Source: Spirochaetales bacterium
GTDB taxonomy: Bacteria; Spirochaetota; Spirochaetia; JABMQR01
DNA: 64,000 nucleotides
Direction: 5' to 3'
NCBI GenBank assembly: GCA_018399255.1
Contig: JAGYPA010000007.1
Location: 1-64,000, forward strand
A program made the position numbers and the translations under genes. Each line of letters starts with the position of its first letter. Within the stretch, counting starts at the first letter, position 1. Below are positions 1 to 7,883 of the stretch, one piece after another. Below the pieces are notes generated by a model. The model was given only the letters and a program-made list of their open reading frames with translations, was not told the origin of the DNA and ran no database searches.

Positions 1-73
1 GACATGTTCCTGCCCGGATTCAGCAGCAGTTCGGTCTGCTCCTGTTCGGTCTGCTCCTGTTCGGTCCCGGCCA

Positions 74-742
74 TCAGGGGTCAGGAAAAACAAGCGGACG
101 TATTTTGCGGAGCACATCCGCAGAAGTCCGGAGCGCACCCCGGTATACGGTATCCCCCGGGAGATCCTGGGCAAACTCCCGATGAGTATAACCGTCTCCG
201 CCAAGCTTGAACGTCCCCGTCTTCCCGGCTTTCCCCGTCTTCCCGGCTTTGCCGGCGCTGCCCGCCTTGCTGGAATTACCCGAATTCCCCGAACTGCTCG
301 CTCTCAGACGCGGCAGTCTCCAGAAACTGTAAGCACAAACCTTCACATAAGAGGGCTTTTTCTCTTTATCTGCTAAGGCAGCGGCAAAATGCAGCCGCTG
401 CTCCGGACCGAGCGTGTAATAATTTGTATGACTGAAAAAATCCTGCACCGTATGCAGCAGAGCTCCGACTTCACGAAGAAGCCTCCCCCTTCTGCCGTTT
501 TTCGATGCCCGGGCTATTCTGGCTTCCCTTTCCTGAACAGCCAGCAATCCCATCTCCCAGGCATCAGCATGAGGCGAAAAGGGAATCCTCAAAACATGGA
601 ACTCCCGCCGATACCGCACATACGAGCAATACGTAACAAAGAGATTTCCCCTGAGAATCCGCCGTACATCCCTCTTGCCCAACTCAGGAAGAACATCTTT
701 CAACGCGTCCCGGGTCATCCGGCGATGGACTGAAACTTTCAC
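74..742 (-). CDS. Zinc-dependent phospholipase C / Het-C-like protein
   Basis: About 222 residues. The segment around residues 95-110 reads LLHTVQDFFSHTNYY, the histidine/aspartate signature of the zinc-dependent phospholipase C and Het-C-like superfamily; further His residues lie near the N-terminus (SVHRRMTRDAL). A Ser/Gly/Lys-rich low-complexity linker (residues about 150-180, with SGNSGNSSKAGSAGKAGKTG) is unusual in this fold. No signal peptide is visible, so a cytoplasmic location is likely. The frame opens with TTG at 745, but GTG at 742 is better spaced (8 nt) from the GGGAG upstream. It is the third gene of a minus-strand operon after the DtxR-FeoA regulator and the flavin reductase, whose stop codon almost touches it. 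Enzymatic activity is inferred from the motif only. Confidence 0.6.
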   Translation of the reverse strand: MKVSVHRRMTRDALKDVLPELGKRDVRRILRGNLFVTYCSYVRYRREFHVLRIPFSPHADAWEMGLLAVQEREARIARASKNGRRGRLLREVGALLHTVQDFFSHTNYYTLGPEQRLHFAAALADKEKKPSYVKVCAYSFWRLPRLRASSSGNSGNSSKAGSAGKAGKTGKAGKTGTFKLGGDGYTHREFAQDLPGDTVYRGALRTSADVLRKIRPLVFPDP

Positions 743-745
743 CAA

Positions 746-1336
746 TCAATCTCCCTGCCTGAGACCCTTCCGCTCAAGAATAGCTTCAACCCTGCCGATA
801 TACATTCTGTGATAATCCTTTCCAGGATAGAGCGCATGGACATCCATACTGGCAAAATTATCCGGAGACAGCTCGCCGCTGTAGAGCTTTCCGGCAGCAA
901 TTATTCGCTCAGCCTGCAGAAAACCCGTTGCCGGAATGTTGATTTCCAGACCGCCGGTTTCCGGACCGTCGGTTTTATCAACCCCATCGAGAAACAGCGG
1001 CGTAAGCCCGGTCTCTTCAGCCTTGTCGACATCCCTTCCCGAGTGACTTCCGCAGTAATCCAAAGCTTTTTTCCATTCAGGACCAAAAAACGAGAGGGTA
1101 AAATGTGAATTCTGCTCCATAAACTCATAGGTATAGCGACTGTAGCGGACAAATACAAACACTGCCGGGGTCCGCCATATAAAACCGATCCCTCCCCAGG
1201 CAGCGGTCATCGTATTCCAGCCGTCCCTGCCGCCAGCGGTAACCAGCATCCAGTCACTGCCTATCGAAGTAAATGGATTTACAGTGAACTGCTCCGGACT
1301 GATCAGTGAAAAATCATTCAGCGTCTGCTTCAACAT
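746..1336 (-). CDS. Flavin reductase family protein (flavoredoxin-like)
   Basis: 196 residues, close to the usual length for the flavin-reductase/FMN-binding split-barrel family. The N-terminal half carries the family pattern: NPFTSIGSDWMLVTAG, then NTMTAAWGGIGFIW and a VFVRYSRYTYEF strand, followed by FTLSFFGPEWKKALDYCGS, typical of flavoredoxin-like proteins that bind FMN and pass electrons to or from small redox partners. The start ATG at 1336 shares one base with the upstream stop (TAATG) and has AAGGAG 8 nt before it. The operon position behind an iron-type repressor suggests metal-responsive expression, for example as a ferric or flavin reductase, but the physiological partner is unknown. 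Confidence 0.8.
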   Translation of the reverse strand: MLKQTLNDFSLISPEQFTVNPFTSIGSDWMLVTAGGRDGWNTMTAAWGGIGFIWRTPAVFVFVRYSRYTYEFMEQNSHFTLSFFGPEWKKALDYCGSHSGRDVDKAEETGLTPLFLDGVDKTDGPETGGLEINIPATGFLQAERIIAAGKLYSGELSPDNFASMDVHALYPGKDYHRMYIGRVEAILERKGLRQGD

Positions 1337-2142
1337 TATTTCTGCTCCTTTCGCCTTCGCCCCGGCCTTCTGAGACCATGGTGCTCAGGTAATCTCTCTG
1401 ATTTACTACCCTTTCCAACAGAACGGCCCGCTCTTCCGATAGAGGCGCCTTCCGGCCGCTTCTGCAGCCAGACATGAATATGATCTGCAATCACCTCATC
1501 AACAGCCACAATGGAACCTTCACACTCAATTACAATCGTCGGGGACACCTGATGAACCCGAAGCCGGGCGCCGGGGCGCACCTGAAGATTTTCCAGCACA
1601 TGCAGACGGGTGTCATCATCAGCGTTAACCGAAGCAACCCTTCCCATATCACCGGTGCGCATACGACTTACCGGGACCGTCGGAGCCGGCTGGTTTTCAA
1701 AATGACGCAGACAGCAGTCACCCTCAGGAATAGGCAGCCCATCAGGACTTCTTCTCGGATGTCCGAGAAGCGTGCATATCCCGTCAATAAGGTTCGAGTC
1801 AATAATATGCTCAAACTCGCAGGCTCCCACCTCATAATCATCAATCCCCAGAACATCATGCAGAAGCCTTTCAGCCAGACGGTGAGCCCGGATAAGCTGG
1901 CGGCTCTTGCTCAGCCCCTCGGCCGTCAGGGCAATACCGTAAGCAATACCTTGGGCAATACCGTGGGAATGAAGAGTAATCTTCCCTTCCTGCACCAGCC
2001 CCTGAAGCACCGCTTCACTGAAAGAGTTTCCCACATATTCAGCAAGACGGGATTTATCCAGCTCACCTGCAGCATCACCTTTTTTTTCCAGCAGAACCCA
2101 GATTGCTTCTAGATATTCCTCTGTAATTTTTCCATCTTTCAT
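1336..2142 (-). CDS. DtxR/MntR-family metal-dependent repressor with C-terminal FeoA domain
   Basis: 268 residues from the ATG at 2142 (MKDGKITEEYLEAIW, the canonical DtxR N-terminus). An upstream in-frame GTG at 2184 would add 14 unlike residues. Residues 1-65 form the winged helix. The metal-binding dimerisation region keeps an H-x3-E pair (HRLAE, about residue 84) and the C-x-x-E-H ligand set in ACEFEH (about residue 107), matching the ancillary and primary sites of DtxR. The last ~75 residues (RMTGD-like start, LENLQVRPGARLRVHQV) form an SH3-like FeoA domain. It probably represses iron or manganese transport genes, with feoB 0.9 kb away as the obvious candidate target. A short repeated stretch (GIAQGIAYGIA) interrupts the wing. 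It heads a three-gene minus-strand operon. Confidence 0.88.
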   Translation of the reverse strand: MKDGKITEEYLEAIWVLLEKKGDAAGELDKSRLAEYVGNSFSEAVLQGLVQEGKITLHSHGIAQGIAYGIALTAEGLSKSRQLIRAHRLAERLLHDVLGIDDYEVGACEFEHIIDSNLIDGICTLLGHPRRSPDGLPIPEGDCCLRHFENQPAPTVPVSRMRTGDMGRVASVNADDDTRLHVLENLQVRPGARLRVHQVSPTIVIECEGSIVAVDEVIADHIHVWLQKRPEGASIGRAGRSVGKGSKSERLPEHHGLRRPGRRRKEQK

Positions 2143-2160
2143 TATACTATGATTATACGC
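2142..2160 (-). promoter_or_regulatory. -10 box very close to the DtxR start codon
   Basis: On the minus strand a perfect TATAAT lies only about nine bases before the ATG at 2142, so a transcript from it would be leaderless or nearly so. No Shine-Dalgarno sequence is visible in front of this ATG. The -35 region is poor. This is a positional inference; the transcription start has not been mapped. Confidence 0.45.
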
Positions 2161-2208
2161 AATTTCAGGATGACATGACAGCACTTGGCAGACCCTGAAG
2201 CGGTAATT

Positions 2209-2243
2209 TTATTTTCAAAAAAGCGAAGCATTTTGAAATGGGC
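2209..2243. repeat. Palindromic repeat, diverged copy 1
   Basis: An inverted repeat with arms TTTCAAAAAAGC and GCATTTTGAAA around GAA, followed by GGGCTC. It matches the core of the palindromes at 9113-9159 and 13410-13449 (TTTCAAAATGC / GCATTTTGAAA). It sits just upstream of the creatininase ribosome-binding site, so it would be in that transcript's leader. Confidence 0.6.
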
Positions 2244-2266
2244 TCAATACCCGGGAGGATTTTATT

Positions 2267-3025
2267 ATGAAACCCTATCTGCTCAAGGAATCCCGATGGA
2301 GTGAAATACGCAGTATCAACTATACTCTGGCAGTCCTGCCCTGGGGGGCAACAGAAGCCCACAACCGGCACCTGCCCTATGGAACCGACAACTATGAATC
2401 CGATTTCATATCCGAAGCGGCAGCTGAAAAAGCCTGGGAACGGGGTGCAAAACTTATTGTTCTTCCGACCATACCCTACGGTGTCAACACGGGTCAAACC
2501 GATATCCTGCTCGATATCAACATGAACCCGACAACCCAGCTGGCCATCCTGCGCGATATTCTCACCGTACTCTCACAACAGGGAATACACCGTTTTCTCG
2601 TGCTGAACAGCCATGGCGGAAATGATTTCAAGCCCCTGCTCCGCGAACTGGGACCCCAATTCCCCGATATGCTGCTGGCATCCTGCAACTGGTTTGACGC
2701 CCTGGACAAAGGCCGGTATTTTGACAACGACGGAGATCATGCCGATGAAATGGAAACCAGCCTGCTGCTCCATCTTGCTCCCAGTCTGGTACTCCCGCTC
2801 ACAGAAGCAGGGGACGGCCGTGCCAGACCATATGCCGTCAAAGCCTTCAGCCAATCCTGGACCTGGACTGAAAGAAAATGGAGTTCGGTAACTGATGACA
2901 CCGGAATCGGCAACCCGAAGCTGGCCACAGCCGATAAGGGTGCCCGTTTTTTCGCAGATCTGATCAGTCTGGTTTCAGATTTCTTCTACGATCTTGCCGT
3001 GCACACCGGCCCCTGGTATCAGTAG
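2267..3025 (+). CDS. Creatininase family protein (amidohydrolase)
   Basis: 252 residues, the usual size for the creatininase / FAPy-deformylase-like superfamily of Zn/Mn cyclic amidohydrolases. Family motifs are intact: LPWGATEAHNRHLPYGTDNY (residues 25-44; Glu, His and Asp metal ligands), IPYGVNTGQ, the glycine-rich LNSHGGND (residues about 114-121) and a late DGDHADEMETSLLLHL block carrying the distal Glu. The start is ATG 2267 with GGGAGG 8 nt upstream. Homologues act on creatinine, formamidopyrimidines or mycofactocin precursors, so the substrate is undetermined. It is a single-gene unit between the divergent DtxR operon and the convergent feoB. Confidence 0.85.
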   Translation: MKPYLLKESRWSEIRSINYTLAVLPWGATEAHNRHLPYGTDNYESDFISEAAAEKAWERGAKLIVLPTIPYGVNTGQTDILLDINMNPTTQLAILRDILTVLSQQGIHRFLVLNSHGGNDFKPLLRELGPQFPDMLLASCNWFDALDKGRYFDNDGDHADEMETSLLLHLAPSLVLPLTEAGDGRARPYAVKAFSQSWTWTERKWSSVTDDTGIGNPKLATADKGARFFADLISLVSDFFYDLAVHTGPWYQ

Positions 3026-3079
3026 AGCCAGGCAGTCGCCGAAGACTGCATTAACTAAGACTCCTCTGCTGTTCCTCTG

Positions 3080-5101
3080 CTAAAAAACAGCTTCCAGAAA
3101 CCGTGAAGCCCAATTGAGCATCCCGCCGATAAAAATGGTGGAAATATTGATGGCCAGGAGCATCAGAATTGCCGCCTTGGCCCCTGCCTCTTTGAACATC
3201 GCCACGATATTCGCAAAGCAGGGAACAAACATCGTGGTTACCACGACCGCAATAACACTCTGCATGAAATCCAGCATCCCCGCACGCGAAAGCCGAAGAA
3301 TCAGCCCCGCAGCAGCCTCTTCCCGGGCCAGCATAAGGACAAGGGCATCGACAAATTCGATAGGCAGTCCCAGCCACCAGACAACCAGCGGGTTGAGAAG
3401 CCGTCGAAGAAGAGCCAGGAACCCGACAACATCGAACAGAAAAATGATCAGGGCAGCAATGAGAAAGATCGGGATAGCTTCCTTGAGGAACCACCAGACC
3501 CGGTAGCCTGTCTTGCGCGCAATCTGAAGCAGCGACGGCGTCCGGAAGGGCGGCAGCTCCTGAATGAAAGCCTGCCGGGTATCAGACTTGATCATCTTGT
3601 TCATAATCACCCCGGCAGCCGCTTCCACAGCCACCAGCACAGCGCCCGCCAGCAGAAAAGCCAGAAACCCGGCCTGTCCGAGAATAGCAAAGTTAAGTCC
3701 CAGCTGGGCTGAGCAGGGAATGGCAAAGGCTATCAGATAGATGGCTATAAGACGCTCCTTGCGCGATTTCAGACTCCGGGTGGTCATGGTTGCCATGGTC
3801 TTGCAGCCAAACCCGAGAATAATCGGCATAACCGCCTTGCCTGACAGCCCCAGACGATTGAATGACCGCCGCAGCAGGATCGACAGATTGGGCAGATATC
3901 CCACATCCTCGAGAAAGCCCAGCAGAAAGAAGAAAATTGATAAAATGGGAAGCACCGTGATAAGCGCATTCAGCAGACCAAGGGTAAGCAGCCCGTATTC
4001 GCCGACCAGCAGATTTTCCACAAATGGGGACGGAACAAGATCACGTACAAACTGAACCAGCGGAGTTCCGACAAGCAGTTCAAGCTGCTCCCCCACCCAC
4101 CCGGCGGCATCGACTACCAGAACATAGGCTGCTGCAAGAACCAGTGCCAGCAGGATGAGACCCCATACGGGATGCCGGCTGTAGTAGGCCGCCTTGCGAG
4201 CAAAATCACCGTTAATGATCTCTTTTTCATGGAAGACCTTGGCAGTGATCCTGTTTGTCCACTGACCGCGCTCTTTGATAATAAGCGCCGCAGGATTCCC
4301 CGCTAAAGGTTCGGTAAGCAGGGCGCAGGTATCAGTCAGCATACGCCTGGCAGCCCTGTCCAGCCGCCAGTAGGCATAACCGCTGCTGCGGGATTCACAA
4401 TCAGTAATATACGGATCTCCCATCAGGCAGAGAAAAGCGCACACCCGTCCCTGCCCCGAAGGCAGACCGCTTATCTGGCTGAGCCGGTTTACTACCTCTT
4501 CCAGCTCTGCAGGATACAGGTGAGGGTCAGCAGGGACTTCAGCCCGGGCAACAGCCTCCCTGAGGTCGAACATCCCCTCTTTTCCGGGTAGTCCGGTCTC
4601 CACAACCGGAACTCTGAGCAGGCGTGAAAGGGCACCGGCATCTATCGTCTTTCCTTTCCGGGCCGTCTCATCTATAGCAGTCAGGCATACAACCAGCGGG
4701 AGACCGAGCCCGAGCAGTTCCGAAGTAAGATAGAGCGACTGCTTGAGGCGGTTGGCATCGATACACTGAATAATACTGTCGGGCGGTGTTTCAAGAAGGA
4801 TTTTCCGGAACACCAGCTCTTCCTCTGAGTTCGCGGTAAACCCGTTCATACCGGGCATATCGGTTACCGCATACACGGCATGCTGAAAAGTATAGAATTC
4901 TGTCCGGGGCTCGACGGTAGTCATAGGATAGTTCGCCACAAGACTGTAGGTGCCGGTAAGCTTGTTCCATAAGGTGGTTTTACCCGAATTCGCCAGGCCG
5001 GTTATAAGAATATGCCTGCTTGCTGACGGTTTTCTCATATCTGCAACATAAAGGTTATCGGGCAGGGCAGTCAATATCGATTTCCCGCGATTAATCAGCA
5101 T
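3080..5101 (-). CDS. feoB: Ferrous iron transporter FeoB
   Basis: 673 residues. An N-terminal G domain carries G1 (GLANSGKTT, residues about 34-42), a switch region with NYPMTTVEPRTE and G3 (DMPG). It is followed by a FeoB-type helical linker and two Gate/nucleoside-recognition membrane blocks (GFGCKTMATMTTRSL, later FVPCFANIVAMFKE), with about 8-10 hydrophobic helices. It imports Fe(II) through the inner membrane. The G4 motif, usually NxxD, reads TAID here, so guanine specificity may be relaxed. There is no separate feoA; the only FeoA domain nearby is fused to the DtxR regulator. ATG 5101 was chosen; AAGGAA lies about 11 nt upstream, a long spacing, and ATG 5038 is an alternative. It ends convergently with the creatininase gene. 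Confidence 0.9.
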   Translation of the reverse strand: MLINRGKSILTALPDNLYVADMRKPSASRHILITGLANSGKTTLWNKLTGTYSLVANYPMTTVEPRTEFYTFQHAVYAVTDMPGMNGFTANSEEELVFRKILLETPPDSIIQCIDANRLKQSLYLTSELLGLGLPLVVCLTAIDETARKGKTIDAGALSRLLRVPVVETGLPGKEGMFDLREAVARAEVPADPHLYPAELEEVVNRLSQISGLPSGQGRVCAFLCLMGDPYITDCESRSSGYAYWRLDRAARRMLTDTCALLTEPLAGNPAALIIKERGQWTNRITAKVFHEKEIINGDFARKAAYYSRHPVWGLILLALVLAAAYVLVVDAAGWVGEQLELLVGTPLVQFVRDLVPSPFVENLLVGEYGLLTLGLLNALITVLPILSIFFFLLGFLEDVGYLPNLSILLRRSFNRLGLSGKAVMPIILGFGCKTMATMTTRSLKSRKERLIAIYLIAFAIPCSAQLGLNFAILGQAGFLAFLLAGAVLVAVEAAAGVIMNKMIKSDTRQAFIQELPPFRTPSLLQIARKTGYRVWWFLKEAIPIFLIAALIIFLFDVVGFLALLRRLLNPLVVWWLGLPIEFVDALVLMLAREEAAAGLILRLSRAGMLDFMQSVIAVVVTTMFVPCFANIVAMFKEAGAKAAILMLLAINISTIFIGGMLNWASRFLEAVF

Positions 5102-5312
5102 TGAAAAGGGGTTCCTTAAAATTCTTGAACAGGTAGAATTGAATGAATATTATTATTGTATGATATTATGATAATTGCTGCTTGGGAACAGCTTTTTAAA
5201 GGTTGAAAGAATCCCGCTTTATCTGTATAGTAGGGAAACAGATTTTCCATTCTCCGGACTGATGTAAAGATGCTGGAAGAAATGGTTATTTTTTTATTCA
5301 AGGAGCAATACT
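5102..5312. other. Divergent intergenic region between feoB and the oad operon
   Basis: 211 bp. The feoB-proximal part (5140-5180) is very AT-rich with short imperfect palindromes (ATTATTATTG, ATGATATTATGATAAT), a reasonable place for the feoB promoter and a DtxR/Fur-type operator, but I cannot match a defined box. The oad-proximal part holds the promoter listed separately. Confidence 0.4.
5203..5231 (+). promoter_or_regulatory. Sigma-70-type promoter of the oad operon
   Basis: TTGAAA (5203-5208), a 17-nt spacer and TATAGT (5226-5231). This places the start of transcription near 5238, about 75 nt before oadG. It is a good match to the housekeeping consensus. Confidence 0.6.
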
Positions 5313-5576
5313 GTGTCGATAATGCAGCAAGGACTGACGTTAATGGCTACCGGGATGGCAGTGGTTTTTTCATTCCTCGTAATCCTGATTTATGTAACTA
5401 AATTTATATCCACCATCGTATCAAAATTCTTTCCTGAAAAACCGCTGCCGGTAAAACTGGCTGCCCAGGCAGCGCATCCGGTACCGTCTGCCAAACCTGC
5501 GGCAGCCGGCTTTGATGGAAGACAAAATGAAATCGCCGCGGCGATCGCTGCTGCTGCTTTTCAGCGAAGGCAGTAA
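5313..5576 (+). CDS. oadG: Oxaloacetate decarboxylase gamma chain (OadG)
   Basis: 87 residues: a single N-terminal membrane helix (residues about 8-30, TLMATGMAVVFSFLVILIYV) followed by a short basic, Pro/Ala-rich cytoplasmic tail, as in OadG subunits, which assemble the alpha and beta subunits of the Na+-pumping decarboxylase. It starts with GTG 5313: AAGGAG lies 7 nt upstream, whereas the next ATG (5322) is too far. It is the first gene of the oadG-oadA-oadB operon, 102 nt before oadA. Confidence 0.8.
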   Translation: MSIMQQGLTLMATGMAVVFSFLVILIYVTKFISTIVSKFFPEKPLPVKLAAQAAHPVPSAKPAAAGFDGRQNEIAAAIAAAAFQRRQ

Positions 5577-5678
5577 CCAGGACTGCATCACCTGAAAAAA
5601 GACTAAAGAAACAAGCCCTGCAGCGGTGACAGCAGAAGATGTTCTGTAACCGACATTTTTACGGGTTAAGGAGAATGT

Positions 5679-7859
5679 ATGAAAAAACGTGTTGAATTTA
5701 TGGTAACGGCATTCCGCGACGGTTTTCAGTCCGTGTATGGGGCCCGGGTGTTTACGAAAGATTTTCTGCCGGCTGTTGAAGCAGCTGCTCACGCAGGAAT
5801 CAAGCACTTCGAAGCAGGCGGAGGGGCTCGTTTCCAGTCACTGTATTTCTACAGCAATGAAGACGCTTTCGACATGATGGACCAGTTCCGGCAGGCTGCA
5901 GGACCGGATGCCGACCTTCAGACCCTGGCCAGGGGAGTTAATGTAGTAGGGCTCGATTCCCAGCCCCGGGATGTTATCAACCTGCACGCTAAATTATTTA
6001 AAAAACATGGAATTTCGACTATCCGAAATTTTGATGCATTGAATGATGTTGACAACCTCATCTATTCCGGACAGTGCATTGTTGATGCAGGACTGCGCCA
6101 CGAGGTCTGCGTAACCATGATGGCCCTTCCCCCGGGAGCTTCGGGCGCCCATGATCCCGATTTTTACGAAGCTACTCTGAAAAAGATTCTCGATGCCGGC
6201 ATTACGTTTGATTCGGTCTGCTTCAAGGATGCCTCGGGAACGTCAACACCAAAAGTTGTGTATGATACCATCAAACGGGCAAGAAAGCTGCTCGGCAAAG
6301 AGGCAAAGATTGTCTTCCACTCTCACGAGACGGCCGGCGTGTCAATTCAGCAGTATATGTCTGCCCTGGAAGCCGGCGCAAGCCAGATAGATTTGTCGAT
6401 GGCTCCCGTTTCCGGCGGTACCTGCCAGCCCGATATTATCACCATGTGGCATGCGCTGCGCGGCACAAATTTTGACCTGGGCATCGATATTAACAAGATC
6501 ATGGATGCCGAAGAGGTATTCAAAGAGTGTATGGCCGACTATTTTCTCCCCCCTGAGGCCACTATGGTCAATCCGCTTATACCGTTCTCTCCCCTGCCCG
6601 GCGGTGCGCTGACAGCGAACACCCAGATGCTCAGGGATAATGATCTGATGGACCGCTATCACGAGATCACTATGGCAATGGCCGAGGCTATCGAGCGCGG
6701 CGGTTTTGGAACATCGGTAACCCCGGTCTCCCAGTTCTATTTTCAGCAGGCTTTCAATAATGTGATGTTTGGCCCCTGGAAAAAGATTGCCGAAGGATAC
6801 GGTAAAATGGTTCTCGGGTATTTTGGCAAGACCCCGCTCCCCCCCGCCCCGGAAGTAATCAAGCAGGCTCAGGAACAGCTGGGCAAGGAACCGACAACCA
6901 AGCTGGTAGTTGATATTAACGATGCTGATCCGACCAAGGGCGTTGCTGCCGCCACTGCGATGCTCGAGAAAGAGCATCTGCCTGTAACCGATGAGAATGT
7001 ATTTATAGCGGCTGCATGCAAGGAGAAAGGCATACAGTTTCTCAAGGGTGAGGCTAAGAGCAATGTCCGCAAGAAAGAACCGGAAAAGGACGCAGGTGCA
7101 CCTGCGTCGGCTGCTGCCCCCCCTGCGGCTAAAGCACCCGCTCCGGATGCCTACACTGTTACGGTCAACAATATACCCTACGCGGTCAAGTTCCAGGGTG
7201 ATATTGCTGTAGTAAATGGCGTTGCATACAGTTTTGCTGTTAAGGAAGGAATTGATGCATCGGCCCGGCAGCCTGCTGCGGCGGCACCGGCTCCGGCACC
7301 TGTCAGCGGTGGTGCGAATATTGATGTATATGCCCCCATGCCGGGTCTCATTCTCCGTCTGATCAAGCAGGAAGGAGATTCGGTCAAGGATGGTGAACTG
7401 ATAATGGTGATGGAAGCCATGAAGATGGAGACCGAAATATTCGCCCCATGCGACGGGGTAATTAATTCCATCAATGTTCTGCAGGGAGATCAGAAGAAAG
7501 CCGGTGACCTGCTTGCGGTAATCAACTCCGGATCTCCAGCTGCTGCCGCTCCGCAGACGACGACTGCGGCCCCATCCCCCCCTACTTCTCCTCAGCCGGC
7601 ATCAAAACCGGCTGCAGCCCCTGCCCCCACGGTTAATACGGGACCGGGTACGGAAATTACCGCTCCCATGCCGGGCCTTATTCTCCGAATTGAAAAGAAT
7701 GTCGGCGATACTATTGCCGATGGCGATCTGGTTCTTGTTATGGAAGCTATGAAAATGGAGACAGAGATTTACGCTCCCTGCGCCGGAACTGTCTCTTCTA
7801 TAAATGTAAGCCAGGGCGAACAGAAACGGGCCGGCGACCTGCTTGCCGTTATCAACTAG
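5679..7859 (+). CDS. oadA: Oxaloacetate decarboxylase alpha subunit with two biotinyl domains
   Basis: 726 residues, longer than the usual ~590-600. The N-terminal TIM-barrel carboxyltransferase has TAFRDG (Asp metal ligand), FKDASG (the Lys position) and VFHSHETAG (His-x-His metal ligands). The conserved helical domain follows (ETTKLV-like region, residues about 330-460). After an Ala/Pro linker come two biotin carboxyl carrier domains, each with PMPGLILR and EAMKMETEI; the predicted biotinylated lysines are K582 and K692, 110 residues apart, separated by another Pro/Ala linker. It transfers CO2 from oxaloacetate to biotin for decarboxylation by OadB coupled to Na+ export. The catalytic motifs diverge somewhat from classical OadA (TVLRDAHQS, KDMAG), so a related decarboxylase substrate is possible. 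Confidence 0.88.
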   Translation: MKKRVEFMVTAFRDGFQSVYGARVFTKDFLPAVEAAAHAGIKHFEAGGGARFQSLYFYSNEDAFDMMDQFRQAAGPDADLQTLARGVNVVGLDSQPRDVINLHAKLFKKHGISTIRNFDALNDVDNLIYSGQCIVDAGLRHEVCVTMMALPPGASGAHDPDFYEATLKKILDAGITFDSVCFKDASGTSTPKVVYDTIKRARKLLGKEAKIVFHSHETAGVSIQQYMSALEAGASQIDLSMAPVSGGTCQPDIITMWHALRGTNFDLGIDINKIMDAEEVFKECMADYFLPPEATMVNPLIPFSPLPGGALTANTQMLRDNDLMDRYHEITMAMAEAIERGGFGTSVTPVSQFYFQQAFNNVMFGPWKKIAEGYGKMVLGYFGKTPLPPAPEVIKQAQEQLGKEPTTKLVVDINDADPTKGVAAATAMLEKEHLPVTDENVFIAAACKEKGIQFLKGEAKSNVRKKEPEKDAGAPASAAAPPAAKAPAPDAYTVTVNNIPYAVKFQGDIAVVNGVAYSFAVKEGIDASARQPAAAAPAPAPVSGGANIDVYAPMPGLILRLIKQEGDSVKDGELIMVMEAMKMETEIFAPCDGVINSINVLQGDQKKAGDLLAVINSGSPAAAAPQTTTAAPSPPTSPQPASKPAAAPAPTVNTGPGTEITAPMPGLILRIEKNVGDTIADGDLVLVMEAMKMETEIYAPCAGTVSSINVSQGEQKRAGDLLAVIN

Positions 7860-7883
7860 GTAAGCAGAGAAGGAGTCAATTAT

